Origin: Hyphomicrobiales bacterium
Lineage (GTDB): Bacteria; Pseudomonadota; Alphaproteobacteria; Rhizobiales; Xanthobacteraceae
DNA: 64,000 nucleotides
Direction of reading: 5' to 3'
NCBI GenBank assembly: GCA_003135415.1
Contig: PLBP01000005.1
Location: 29,313-93,312 of the forward strand
A model generated the notes under the pieces. That model was not told where the DNA came from and did not search any database. It saw only the letters and a program-made list of their open reading frames with translations. Positions 22,330-32,256 of the stretch are shown piece by piece. The position numbers and the translations under genes are program-made. The stretch's first letter is position 1. The number at the start of each line of letters is the position of its first letter.

Positions 22330-23082
22330 ATGGAAGTTATCTTGATCGAACGCGTCGCCAAGCTCGGCCAGATCGGCGAGGTCGTGCGCGTGCGCAGCGG
22401 TTTCGCGCGCAACTTTCTCCTGCCGCAGGGTAAGGCGCTCCGCGCCACCAAGGAAAACCGCGAGCGCTTCGAAAGCATCAGGGCGGAGCTGGAGGCGAAG
22501 AACGCCCATAAGAAATCGGGCGCCGACGTAGTCGCGAAAAGTCTCGACGGCCAGAGCTTCGTGCTCATCCGGCAGGCGGGCGAGAACGGCCAACTCTACG
22601 GCTCGGTCTCCGCACGGGACATCATGCAGGCGCTGTCCGCCAAGGAATTCGAGGTCTCGCGCCAGCAGATCGTGCTCAACATGCCGATCAAGACGATCGG
22701 CTTGCACAAGCTGCCGGTCGAGTTGCACCCCGAGGTCGAGGTCATCATCACGGTGAACGTCGCCCGCAGCCCCGACGAGGCGGCGCGCCAGGCAAAGGGC
22801 GAGGATCTCCGGATCGCGCGGAGCGACGAGGAAGAAGCGCGCGCCGAGGCGGGGATAGCGGCGGGGAAATTCTTCGAGCGCGGAGAGGACGGCGAGCCGC
22901 CACGGGAGAGGAAGCCGCGGCGCGAAAACAGGGTGAAGGCCGAAGACAAGGCCGATGCAGAGGCGGACGCGAAGCCCACGGCCAAGGCTCTGCGCGGCCA
23001 GAAACAGGCTTCACCTGCGGCCGGAGAGGCCGACGCCAAGCCCGCGAAGAAGCCGAAGAAGGAGAAGCCGGCAAAGGAGTGA
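22330..23082 (+). CDS. rplI: 50S ribosomal protein L9 with long charged C-terminal extension
   Basis: [37 protein letters not shown]; 250 aa. Confidence 0.95.
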   Translation: MEVILIERVAKLGQIGEVVRVRSGFARNFLLPQGKALRATKENRERFESIRAELEAKNAHKKSGADVVAKSLDGQSFVLIRQAGENGQLYGSVSARDIMQALSAKEFEVSRQQIVLNMPIKTIGLHKLPVELHPEVEVIITVNVARSPDEAARQAKGEDLRIARSDEEEARAEAGIAAGKFFERGEDGEPPRERKPRRENRVKAEDKADAEADAKPTAKALRGQKQASPAAGEADAKPAKKPKKEKPAKE

Positions 23083-23301
23083 GGCCCTTGGTCAGCCCGG
23101 CGGGGCCGAATATCATCCATTTGGTCACCCTCGCCGTCCGCCTTTCGGACGGTTGTGGGCCGGGCGGCTCTTTCTTCGGTGTTTCCCCGGCGGCGCCTTG
23201 TCGCAGCGGAAGACCGCGAACTTCGTTATCGGTTCAATTTTACGAAAGGATTGAGCGTTAATGTGCGGGCGGTTTTGCTCCTCGGAAGGGGCGCCACGGC
23301 C

Positions 23302-23568
23302 ATGGTCGAGTACAGAAAACATACACGCCACCGCACGTTGAAGGGCGGAAAAATTATCTACAACCGGCGGCTGACGGTGATCGATTGCGTGATCCGCAAC
23401 CTGTCGCCAGGGGGCGCGTGTCTGGAAGTGGACACGCATTATTTGCCTGACGAATTCGACCTTTCGATCCCGATCGATGGCGCCAAGCACCACTGCCGGG
23501 TGGCGTGGCGGACGCCGAACCGCGTCGGCGTCGCCTTCGGGGATACCGGCGCCGACCGCGCGGCTTAA
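23302..23568 (+). CDS. PilZ domain-containing protein
   Basis: EYRKHTRHRTLKGGKI...CVIRNLSPGGACLEV...RVAWRTPNRVGVAF. Confidence 0.75.
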   Translation: MVEYRKHTRHRTLKGGKIIYNRRLTVIDCVIRNLSPGGACLEVDTHYLPDEFDLSIPIDGAKHHCRVAWRTPNRVGVAFGDTGADRAA

Positions 23569-23575
23569 AAAAATG

Positions 23576-23596
23576 GCCCGGCGGGGAGCCGGGCCT
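23576..23596 (+). terminator. possible hairpin terminator after PilZ gene
   Basis: ggcccggc...gccgggcc inverted repeat just after the stop codon. Confidence 0.4.
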
Positions 23597-23703
23597 GGGG
23601 GTCTTGGCTGAGTTTTCGAACGCTCCTTATTTAGACATTCTTGATGACGCTCCGATGACCGCCCGCCCGCTTGTGGACAACGGTGTCACATCGGCCCGTA
23701 CAC

Positions 23704-24996
23704 TCAGGCTGGCATTGATTGGGCGGCCGCAGGCTGCCGCTTGCCGAGCAGCATGAAGGTCGCGATCAGGCCGCAAAGTGCCGCGAACGACATCCATAGG
23801 CCCGGTGCCGCCTTGTTTCCGGTCGCCTCGATCAGCGCGGTCGAAATCGCCGGTGTGAAGCCGCCAAAGAGTGCCGTTGCCAGACTATAGGCGAGCGAAA
23901 ATCCGGCGGTGCGGACGTCCGCAGGCATCACTTCGGTGAGCGTCACCACCATGGCGCCGTTGTAGCTGCCGTAGAGAAACGACAGCCACAGCTCGGCGGC
24001 GAGCATGCGCTCGAAGCTCGGTTCCGCCACCAACCACGAAAGGGCGGGATAGGCGGTGAGGATCGTCAATATCGTGAAGCCCAACAGCACGGGCTTACGG
24101 CCGATGCGGTCCGATACCGCACCCCAGAGCGGAAGCCAGGCGAGATTCGAAACTCCGACCGCGAAGGTGACGATCAGGCTGTCGGCATCGGTGAGTTTGA
24201 GCACGTTCTTGCCGAAAGTCGGCGTATAGACCGTGATGAGATAGAACGACACGGTCGTCATCACGACGAGCAGCGTACCGGCAAGCACGATCCGCCAGTT
24301 CACGAGCATATCGCGGTAGATTTCGGCAAGGCCCGGATGATGCTTCTTCGCCAGGAACACCTCGGTTTCGGCGAGCGATTGCCGGATGACGAAAATGATC
24401 GGCACGATCATGCAGCCGACGAAGAACGGCACGCGCCAGCCCCAATCGCTGATCGCCGCCGGATCGAGATACCGGTTGAGCGCGTAGCCGATCGCCGCCG
24501 CGACGATGATCGCCACCTGCTGGCTGCCGGACTGCCAGCTCACATAGAATCCTTTATTCCCCGGCGTTGCCATCTCCGAGAGATAGACCGAGACGCCACC
24601 AAGCTCGGCGCCCGCGGAAAAACCCTGCAACAGGCGGCCGATCAAGACGAGGGCGGGGGCCGCGAACCCGATCGTCGCATAGCCCGGCACAAAGGCGATC
24701 AGAATCGTGCCGCAGGCCATGATGGCAAGCGTCGTGATCAGGCCCTTGCGGCGGCCGACCCGATCGACATAACCCCCGAGCACGATCGCGCCCAAGGGCC
24801 GCATCAAAAAGCCCGCGCCGAAGGTCATCAGGGTCAGCATCAGCGAGGCGAATTGGTTATCGAGCGGGAAAAAGGTCTTGGCGATGTAGATGGCGTAGAA
24901 GCCGAACAGGAAGAAATCGAACATTTCGAGGAAATTGCCGCTGGTCACCCGCAGCACGGTCGCGAGTCTGGATTGCGATCCACTCATCACAGCCAT
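23704..24996 (-). CDS. MFS transporter, metabolite:H+ symporter-like (citrate/tricarballylate type)
   Basis: [20 protein letters not shown]...[44 protein letters not shown] typical of MHS family. Confidence 0.85.
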   Translation of the reverse strand: MAVMSGSQSRLATVLRVTSGNFLEMFDFFLFGFYAIYIAKTFFPLDNQFASLMLTLMTFGAGFLMRPLGAIVLGGYVDRVGRRKGLITTLAIMACGTILIAFVPGYATIGFAAPALVLIGRLLQGFSAGAELGGVSVYLSEMATPGNKGFYVSWQSGSQQVAIIVAAAIGYALNRYLDPAAISDWGWRVPFFVGCMIVPIIFVIRQSLAETEVFLAKKHHPGLAEIYRDMLVNWRIVLAGTLLVVMTTVSFYLITVYTPTFGKNVLKLTDADSLIVTFAVGVSNLAWLPLWGAVSDRIGRKPVLLGFTILTILTAYPALSWLVAEPSFERMLAAELWLSFLYGSYNGAMVVTLTEVMPADVRTAGFSLAYSLATALFGGFTPAISTALIEATGNKAAPGLWMSFAALCGLIATFMLLGKRQPAAAQSMPA

Positions 24997-25182
24997 GACG
25001 CTCCCTCATATGATTTAGCGCTCGTTCCGGCGGAAACCGAGCATGCTTTCCGAAAGCCTACACCCGCGGGGAACAATTGCCGATTGCCCTCGTTAGAAAG
25101 CTTTGCTTTAATTTGGTCCGACGCCGAGGTGGAGGGTTAGGGGCCAAGGCAATTTTGAGAACGGTTGAGGGCGCGTTCAGTC

Positions 25183-26442
25183 ATGGAGCGGTGGCTCAAA
25201 CGCATACTCGGAAAGCGTGTTCAACGGGGCACGCTGAAGGTTTCACTCGGCCCGAAGCATGCATTCACGGTCGGTGACGGGACCGGTAAGCCGATTGCCA
25301 TTGCCTTCGACCGCCCCGCCACCCTGTTGTGGATTCTGACCGACCCCGATCTCAAACTCGGCGAAGCCTATATGGACGGCAGCCTCCGCGTCACCGAGGG
25401 CTCGCTCGCCGACTTCCTCGACCTCGTCGAATCGCAAAACCCGGCTTCGCCGACATTTGCCTCGCTCATGCTCGCCGGCGCCCGCTATCTCGGCCGCCGC
25501 GCCGCACAATTCAATCCGCGCGGGCGGGCACGCAAGAACGTGCACCACCACTACGACCTCGACGGCCGGCTCTATTCGCTCTTCCTCGACGCCGACCGGC
25601 AATATTCTTGCGCGTATTTCGAGGACGAGAGCATGACGCTGGATGACGCGCAGATCGCGAAGAAGCGCCATCTCGCCGCGAAGCTCTTGGTGAATAAGCC
25701 GGGCCTGCGCGTTCTCGACATCGGCTCGGGATGGGGCGGCCTTGGGCTTTATCTGTCGGAAATCGCTGGCGCACGGCACGTCACCGGCGTCACGCTGTCC
25801 GACGAACAAGCCGCCGCTGCCCGGGCGCGGGTGGCCGAACACGGGCTCAAGGGAAAGGTCGAGTTCCGCCTGCAGGATTACCGGGATATCGACGAGAGCT
25901 TCGACCGCGTCATTTCGGTCGGCATGTTCGAGCATGTCGGCATCAATCATTACGGCACTTTCTTCCGCAAGATCGCGGACATGCTGAACGAGGACGGGGT
26001 GGCGCTGGTGCACTCGATCGGCCGCTCGGGGCGGCCGTCGACGACCAGCGCCTGGATCAAGAAATACATTTTCCCCGGCGGCTATATCCCGTCGCTGTCC
26101 GAGGTCATGCCCTCGGTCGAGCGCTCGGGCCTCGTCGTCACCGACGTCGAGATCTTGCGGCTGCACTACGCCGAGACGCTAAAGGCATGGCGCGAGCGCT
26201 TCCTCGCCCGGCGCGAGGAAATGGCGGCGCTCTATGACGAGCGCTTCTGCCGCATGTGGGAATTCTACTTGGCGGGATCGGAAATGGCCTTCCGCCACCA
26301 AGGGATGGTGGTATTCCAGATTCAACTGGCCAAGCGCCAAGGAGCGGTGCCGCTCACGCGCGACTATATTGGTCAGGCCGAGGAGCGGCTGCGTTCGGCC
26401 GAGCGGCGGACGAAGCCGCTATTGCGGCTCGCGGGCGAGTAA
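25183..26442 (+). CDS. cfa: cyclopropane-fatty-acyl-phospholipid synthase family protein
   Basis: DRQYSCAYFEDESMTLDDAQIAKK, VLDIGSGWGGLGLYLSE, SVGMFEHVG, KYIFPGGYIPSL motifs. Confidence 0.92.
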   Translation: MERWLKRILGKRVQRGTLKVSLGPKHAFTVGDGTGKPIAIAFDRPATLLWILTDPDLKLGEAYMDGSLRVTEGSLADFLDLVESQNPASPTFASLMLAGARYLGRRAAQFNPRGRARKNVHHHYDLDGRLYSLFLDADRQYSCAYFEDESMTLDDAQIAKKRHLAAKLLVNKPGLRVLDIGSGWGGLGLYLSEIAGARHVTGVTLSDEQAAAARARVAEHGLKGKVEFRLQDYRDIDESFDRVISVGMFEHVGINHYGTFFRKIADMLNEDGVALVHSIGRSGRPSTTSAWIKKYIFPGGYIPSLSEVMPSVERSGLVVTDVEILRLHYAETLKAWRERFLARREEMAALYDERFCRMWEFYLAGSEMAFRHQGMVVFQIQLAKRQGAVPLTRDYIGQAEERLRSAERRTKPLLRLAGE

Positions 26443-26617
26443 GCGCCCAAAACTGCCGCTGCATTTTCTTCACAGTCAAGCTCGAATCTTTTTTCGCACA
26501 CAGTTGCGCCTATCATGTGAATTGGTGGGATGAGTCGCGTATTCGCGTCGGCATTCCTTGCCTTCGTGTTAAGCCGGTTTTGCCACAGTTCAAAATAGAT
26601 AGATCTGACTTGCCGCC

Positions 26618-28114
26618 ATGGCCCTCGAATCGACCCTGCGAAAAGTTATCGACCAGCCGGAACCGAGTTACCGGCAGGCGCCGCACAACGTCGAGGCGGA
26701 GCAGGCGTTGCTCGGCGCCATCCTCATCAACAACGAGGCGTTCTACCGCGTCTCGGATTTTCTCGAGCCGAAACATTTCTTCGAGCCGATCCACGCGAAA
26801 ATCTACGAGGTGGCGGCGAGCATCATCCGCGCCGGCAAGATCGCGACCCCGGTCACGTTAAAGACGTTCCTGCCGCCCGACGCCGACATCGCCGGGCTTT
26901 CGCCGCCGCAATATCTCGCCCGCATCGCCGCCGAGGCGACGACCATCATCAACGCCGAGGATTACGGCCGCACAATCTACGATCTCGCGACGCGGCGCGA
27001 TCTCATTCAGATCGGCGAGAACATGGTGAACGTCGCCTATGAGGCGCCGGTCGACTTCGCACCGCAAACGCAGATCGAAGAGGTCGAGCGGCAGCTTTAC
27101 GCGCTCGCCGAAACCGGCCGTTACGACGGCGGGTTCCTCCGATTCTCCGACGCGCTGAAGGACGCCGTCGATCTCGCGAGCAAGGCCTATCAGCGCGACG
27201 GCCATTTGTCGGGGCTCGCCACCGGCCTTCTTGACCTCGATCAATTGATGGGCGGTCTGCAGCCGTCCGACCTTGTCATCCTCGCCGGCCGACCCGGCAT
27301 GGGAAAGACGGCACTTGCGACCAACGTCGCCTACAACGTCGCGGTCGATTACCGCGGCAAGCCTAAGCCTGACGGCTCGATCGAAACCGTCTCCGGCGGC
27401 ATCGTCGGCTTCTTCTCGCTCGAAATGTCGGCCGAACAGCTCGCGACCCGCATCCTTTCCGAGCAGACCGAAATCCCCTCCTCGCGCGTGCGGCGCGGCG
27501 ACATTTCGGAGGCGGACTTCTCCAAGCTCGCCGCGGCCGCGCAGACGATGCAGTCGATCCCGCTCTTCATCGACGAGACCGGCGGCATTTCGATCGCGCA
27601 ACTGGCCGCGCGCGCGCGGCGGCTCAAGCGCCAGCGCGGGCTCGACCTGATGATCGTCGATTACCTGCAATTGCTTTCCGGCTCGACGCGGCGCGCGATG
27701 GAGGGCCGCGTGCAAGAGGTGACTGAAATCACCACCGGCCTCAAGGCGCTGGCGAAGGAACTCGCGGTGCCGATCCTGGCGCTGTCGCAGCTCTCGCGTC
27801 AGGTCGAATCGCGCGACGACAAGCGGCCGCAGCTCTCGGACTTGCGCGAATCGGGCTCGATCGAGCAGGACGCCGACGTCGTGTTGTTCGTATTCCGCGA
27901 AGAATATTATTTGAAAAACAAGGAGCCGCGCGAAGGCTCGGAGGAATGGTTCAAGTGGGAGGCGGACATGAAAGCCGCCGAGAACCGCGCCGAGCTCATC
28001 ATCGGCAAACAGCGTCACGGACCGACCGGCACCGTGAAGCTCTCGTTCGAGGCGCATGTCACGCGTTTTGGCAACCTCGCGCGCGAGGATCGCCTGCCGG
28101 AGCGGACGCGGTAA
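26618..28114 (+). CDS. dnaB: replicative DNA helicase
   Basis: PHNVEAEQALLGAILINNEAF, LVILAGRPGMGKTALATNVA, VDYLQLLSG motifs. Confidence 0.96.
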   Translation: MALESTLRKVIDQPEPSYRQAPHNVEAEQALLGAILINNEAFYRVSDFLEPKHFFEPIHAKIYEVAASIIRAGKIATPVTLKTFLPPDADIAGLSPPQYLARIAAEATTIINAEDYGRTIYDLATRRDLIQIGENMVNVAYEAPVDFAPQTQIEEVERQLYALAETGRYDGGFLRFSDALKDAVDLASKAYQRDGHLSGLATGLLDLDQLMGGLQPSDLVILAGRPGMGKTALATNVAYNVAVDYRGKPKPDGSIETVSGGIVGFFSLEMSAEQLATRILSEQTEIPSSRVRRGDISEADFSKLAAAAQTMQSIPLFIDETGGISIAQLAARARRLKRQRGLDLMIVDYLQLLSGSTRRAMEGRVQEVTEITTGLKALAKELAVPILALSQLSRQVESRDDKRPQLSDLRESGSIEQDADVVLFVFREEYYLKNKEPREGSEEWFKWEADMKAAENRAELIIGKQRHGPTGTVKLSFEAHVTRFGNLAREDRLPERTR

Positions 28115-28119
28115 GCGTC

Positions 28120-28148
28120 TTATCCCTCCCCGCCTCGGGGAGGGATAA
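28120..28148. terminator. perfect 13-bp stem hairpin between dnaB and the convergent small ORF
   Basis: ttatccctccccg-cct-cggggagggataa. Confidence 0.6.
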
Positions 28149-28163
28149 ATTGCGCGATCAAAA

Positions 28164-28316
28164 CTAATGCCGCTTGAAATACTGCACTTCGCGCTCGTGC
28201 TTCTCGGCAGCTCCGCGCGTCGTGAAGGTGCCGAGATTGCGGCGGCGTCCGTTTTTCGGATTTAGCTTGCGGGAATAAAGCCGGTATTTGCCGGATTTCA
28301 GTTTGCGGATCATCAT
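28164..28316 (-). CDS. small basic conserved protein (about 50 aa)
   Basis: MMIRKLKSGKYRLYSRKLNPKNGRRRNLGTFTTRGAAEKHEREVQYFKRH. Confidence 0.6.
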   Translation of the reverse strand: MMIRKLKSGKYRLYSRKLNPKNGRRRNLGTFTTRGAAEKHEREVQYFKRH

Positions 28317-28431
28317 CGCCTCCTGTGCGGACCTTTTACCTGCCGCGGCCCGAATTGCGCCACGCCGATCCTGCATCCACAACGATCGAGGATACGCTAA
28401 GGTTCGCCTGGATCGTGTCGAGAGCCGAAAA

Positions 28432-29598
28432 ATGAGCCAGAAAACCGCCGCCCGCGTAAAGCCCGAAGAGGCCGAGACCGCCTTCGGCCCCGGCGACGCC
28501 GAAACAGGCGGCTTATTGACCGTCGATTTGAACGCGCTCGCCGCGAACTATCGCGACCTCGCCGCGCGCGCGAAACCGGCGGAGTGCGCGGCGGTGGTGA
28601 AGGCCGACGCCTACGGCATCGGGCTCAAGCCCGCCACCGCGGCACTCGCCAGCGCCGGCTGCAAGACTTTCTTCGTGGCGCTCATCGACGAAGCGTTGAA
28701 GCTCCGCACCGTCGCGCCCGATGCCGCGATCTATGTGTTGAACGGACTCAACCCGGGCACCGCCGGCGCCTTCCGCGACATCGATGCGCGGCCGGTGCTG
28801 GGCTCCATGCTCGAAGTGGAGGAGTGGGATGCCGCCGCGCGCGCGGCGAAGGAGCCGCTCCCGGCCGCGATCCATATCGACACCGGCATGTCGCGCCACG
28901 GACTTTCCGCCGACGAGGCAAACGCGCTCGCGGCAAAGCTGAAAAGCCTCGCCTTCAAGCCCTCGCTGGTGATGAGCCACTTCGCCCGCGCCGACGAGGC
29001 CGGTCGGCCGATGACTTTGAGGCAGATCGCGGATTTCAAGGCGCTCGCAGCAAAGTTTCTCGGCGTTACGGCGTCGCTCGCAAATTCCGCCGGGTTGCTC
29101 GCATATCCCGATGCGCGCTTCGATCTCGTGCGCCCCGGCATCTCGCTCTATGGCGGCCGCGCGCTGATCGAGGGCGACAATCCGATGCAGCCGGTGGTGC
29201 GGCTCGACGTGAAGATCGTCCAGGTGCGGAAGGCCAAAGCCGGCGACAGCGTCGGCTATGGCGGCGAGTTCAAGCTCACGCGGGATAGCCGCCTCGCAGT
29301 GCTGTCGGCGGGCTACGCCGACGGCATTCCGCGCGCGTCGGGCTCGACCAACGAGAAGCGCGGCATCGAAGCCGTGGTCGCGGGCAAGCGCTGCCCAACC
29401 GTCGGCCGCGTGTCGATGGACCTCGTCGTGATCGACGTCACCGAACTCCCCGAGGGCGCGGTCAAGCGTGGCGATCTCGCGACCTTGCTCGGCGAAGGGA
29501 TTTCGGTCGACGATCTCGCCGCCCCTTCGGGAACGGTGGGCTACGAGGTGCTGACGCGGCTGGGCAGCCGCTATCGGCGCACTTATATTGGCGGCTGA
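28432..29598 (+). CDS. alr: alanine racemase
   Basis: VKADAYGIGLKPA PLP motif, HIDTGMSRHG, DLVRPGISLYG, GRVSMDLVVIDVT motifs. Confidence 0.94.
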   Translation: MSQKTAARVKPEEAETAFGPGDAETGGLLTVDLNALAANYRDLAARAKPAECAAVVKADAYGIGLKPATAALASAGCKTFFVALIDEALKLRTVAPDAAIYVLNGLNPGTAGAFRDIDARPVLGSMLEVEEWDAAARAAKEPLPAAIHIDTGMSRHGLSADEANALAAKLKSLAFKPSLVMSHFARADEAGRPMTLRQIADFKALAAKFLGVTASLANSAGLLAYPDARFDLVRPGISLYGGRALIEGDNPMQPVVRLDVKIVQVRKAKAGDSVGYGGEFKLTRDSRLAVLSAGYADGIPRASGSTNEKRGIEAVVAGKRCPTVGRVSMDLVVIDVTELPEGAVKRGDLATLLGEGISVDDLAAPSGTVGYEVLTRLGSRYRRTYIGG

Positions 29599-29612
29599 AA
29601 GAAAATTTTCGA

Positions 29613-30587
29613 ATGCCCCCGGGTGAATGGATCGTCGCGCAGGAATACCAGCCGAAGCCCTCCGACTACGGCTACAATCTCGGCCGCGCGCTGACCTCGG
29701 TCGTCGGCTTGCGCTCGATCATTCCCGCCGACGCCGCGACCGCCGAAGTGCTCGGCACCGAGCGGACGGGAAACGGCGTCGTTATCCGCGAGAACGGCCT
29801 CGTGCTCACGATCGGCTACCTCGTCACCGAGGCCGAGACGGTGTGGCTCTCCACCCATGACGGACGGAAAATCTCCGGCCATGTACTTGCCTTCGATCAG
29901 GAAACCGGCTTCGGCCTCGTGCAGGCGCTCTCGAGCCTCGACCTTCCGGCGCTCTCCTTCGATCAATCCTCGACCGCCAAGGTCGGCGAGCAAGTGGTGG
30001 TCGCCGGCGCCGGCGGTCGCGCGCATGCGGTGGCGGCAAAAATCGTCGCCAAGCAAGAATTCGCCGGCTACTGGGAATACTATCTTGATGAAGCGCTCTT
30101 CACCTCCCCGTTCCACCCCAACTGGGGCGGCACGGCATTGATCGGGCCCGGCGGCGACCTCTTGGGCATCGGCTCGTTGCAACTCGAGCGTACGCGTGAC
30201 GGCGGCCGTGCCGAACCGATCAACATGATGGTGCCGATCGACATCTTGAAGCCGGTGTTGAACGACCTCGTGAAGTTCGGCCGCCTCAGCCGCCCGCCGC
30301 GGCCGTGGCTCGGGCTCTACTCCACCGAGATCGACCAGCGCATCGTGGTCGCGGGTCTCGCCAAGCGCGGGCCGGCGCGGCGCGCGGAATTGAAGATCGG
30401 CGATATCATCGTTGCTGTCGGCGGCAACGAGGTGAGCGATCTCGCCGACTTCTACCGCAAGATCTGGTCGCTGGGTGCCGCCGGTGTCGGCGTGCCGCTC
30501 ACCATCCACCGCGACGGCGATACCTTCGATGTGACGGTGAAATCCGGCGAGCGCAACCAGTTCCTGAAGAAGCCGAGCGTGCATTGA
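29613..30587 (+). CDS. S1C-like serine protease with PDZ domain (Deg/HtrA-like)
   Basis: GNGVVIRENGLVLTIGYLV trypsin-like segment; C-terminal PDZ-like GLAKRGPARRAELKIGDIIVAVGGNEVSDLADFYRKIW. The usual GNSGGP is not obvious (HPNWGGTALIGPGGDLLGIGSL), so catalytic status is uncertain. Confidence 0.65.
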   Translation: MPPGEWIVAQEYQPKPSDYGYNLGRALTSVVGLRSIIPADAATAEVLGTERTGNGVVIRENGLVLTIGYLVTEAETVWLSTHDGRKISGHVLAFDQETGFGLVQALSSLDLPALSFDQSSTAKVGEQVVVAGAGGRAHAVAAKIVAKQEFAGYWEYYLDEALFTSPFHPNWGGTALIGPGGDLLGIGSLQLERTRDGGRAEPINMMVPIDILKPVLNDLVKFGRLSRPPRPWLGLYSTEIDQRIVVAGLAKRGPARRAELKIGDIIVAVGGNEVSDLADFYRKIWSLGAAGVGVPLTIHRDGDTFDVTVKSGERNQFLKKPSVH

Positions 30588-30641
30588 GCGCCAGCCGATT
30601 GTGCTAGCGTTCGGCTCGCGACTCCCTATCTCCTGAGCTTC

Positions 30642-32060
30642 ATGGCCAAAGCGCACGCATCCTTCGTCTGCCAATCCTGCGGCGCGGTCTATCCGCGCTG
30701 GCAGGGCAAGTGCGAAGCCTGCAATGGATGGAACACCATCGCCCAGGAAGCGGGCGCGAAGGATTCCGTTCCCGCAGCACAGCGCACGAGCCGCAAGGGC
30801 CGCGCCTTCAGGCTCGAGCCGCTCGCGGGCGAGGGCGAAGAAGCGCCGCGCACGCCGTCCGGCATCAAGGAATTCGATCGCGTCACCGGCGGCGGCTTCG
30901 TGCGCGGCTCGGTGCTTCTCTTGGGCGGCGACCCCGGCATCGGCAAATCGACGCTGCTGATCGAAGCCGCCGCGACGCTCGCGCGCGCGGGGAAGCGCGT
31001 CATCTATGTCTCCGGCGAGGAAGCGATCGGTCAGGTGCGGATGCGCGCGGCCCGCCTCGGGCTCGCGAGCGCCAAGGTTGAACTCGCCGCCGAGACCAAT
31101 GTCGAGGATATCCTGGCGACGCTGAAGGATGCAGCACCGCCCGCCCTCGTCGTCATAGATTCGATCCAGACGCTGTGGACCGAGTCGGTCGAGTCGGCGC
31201 CCGGCACCGTCACGCAGGTGCGCGCCTCGACCCAGGCATTGCTGCGCTACGCCAAGCGCAGCGGCGCCGCCGTGGTGCTGATCGGCCACGTCACCAAGGA
31301 CGGGCTGATCGCGGGCCCGCGCGTCGTCGAGCACATGGTCGACGCGGTGCTCCACTTCGAGGGCGATAGCGGCCATCAGTTCCGCATCCTGCGCGCGTTG
31401 AAGAACCGCTTCGGGCCGACCGACGAGATCGGCGTGTTCGAGATGACCGGCGAAGGTTTGCGCGAGATCGAAAATCCGTCGGCGCTGTTCCTGTCCGACC
31501 GCCACCTCGGATCGCCCGGCACCGCCGTGTTCGCCGGCATCGAAGGCACGCGGCCCCTGCTGGTGGAGATTCAGGCGCTGGTGGCGCCGACCGCGCTCGG
31601 CACGCCGCGCCGCGCCGCCGTCGGCATCGACCCCAACCGGCTTTCCATGATCCTCGCGGTCCTGGAGGCGCGCTGCGGCGTGCGGCTCTCGGGCCACGAC
31701 GTCTATCTGAATGTGGCGGGGGGTCTCCGCATCATCGAGCCCGCCGCCGATCTTGCGGTCGCCGCCGCCCTCGTCTCGTCGCTTTCAGGCGCGGCCCTTC
31801 CGGGCGACGCGGTCTATTTCGGCGAGGTGAGCCTGACCGGCGCCGTGCGCGCGGTGCCGCAGGCGGCCGCCCGCCTCAAAGAGGCCGGTAAGCTCGGCTT
31901 TACCCGCGCCGTGCTACCTGAATTGGGCCGCGCGGAAGCGGCGGAGGGCTTGAAAATCAACGCTCTCGCCACACTTTCAGCCTTGGTTGCGGAGATCGCG
32001 GCTCGCAGCCCCCGGGGACCACGGCGGGCGGCCGATCTCGGGTTTACCCGAGATCGGTAA
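30642..32060 (+). CDS. radA: DNA repair protein RadA
   Basis: FVCQSCGAVYPRWQGKCEACNGWNT zinc finger, GGDPGIGKSTLL Walker A, KNRFG motif, Lon-like C-terminus. Confidence 0.96.
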   Translation: MAKAHASFVCQSCGAVYPRWQGKCEACNGWNTIAQEAGAKDSVPAAQRTSRKGRAFRLEPLAGEGEEAPRTPSGIKEFDRVTGGGFVRGSVLLLGGDPGIGKSTLLIEAAATLARAGKRVIYVSGEEAIGQVRMRAARLGLASAKVELAAETNVEDILATLKDAAPPALVVIDSIQTLWTESVESAPGTVTQVRASTQALLRYAKRSGAAVVLIGHVTKDGLIAGPRVVEHMVDAVLHFEGDSGHQFRILRALKNRFGPTDEIGVFEMTGEGLREIENPSALFLSDRHLGSPGTAVFAGIEGTRPLLVEIQALVAPTALGTPRRAAVGIDPNRLSMILAVLEARCGVRLSGHDVYLNVAGGLRIIEPAADLAVAAALVSSLSGAALPGDAVYFGEVSLTGAVRAVPQAAARLKEAGKLGFTRAVLPELGRAEAAEGLKINALATLSALVAEIAARSPRGPRRAADLGFTRDR

Positions 32061-32157
32061 TTAGTTGCCCAAGTCGGCTAAAGCCGACTTGGGTGTCTCG
32101 GGTTTACCCGAGATCGGCAATAACCGGGCACAAGTCGGCAACAGCCGACTTGTGGTG
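32032..32157. repeat. tandem array of four hairpins (two ~60-bp direct repeats)
   Basis: Stems at 32032-32057, 32068-32093, 32096-32113 and 32130-32153, read directly. Confidence 0.9.
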
Positions 32158-32256
32158 CAGGAGAAGACGGATGACGCCGTGCCCGGCTAACGCTATACCC
32201 CTCGCGCGGGCGCTGCCCCCTCTTGAGTCGGTCGGAGTTCAGGGACTTTAGGCCAG

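Noticed and set aside
29583-31697. 704-aa minus-strand ORF
   Set aside because: Antisense to the HtrA-like gene and radA; low-complexity Arg/His/Glu-rich translation typical of a GC-rich shadow frame.
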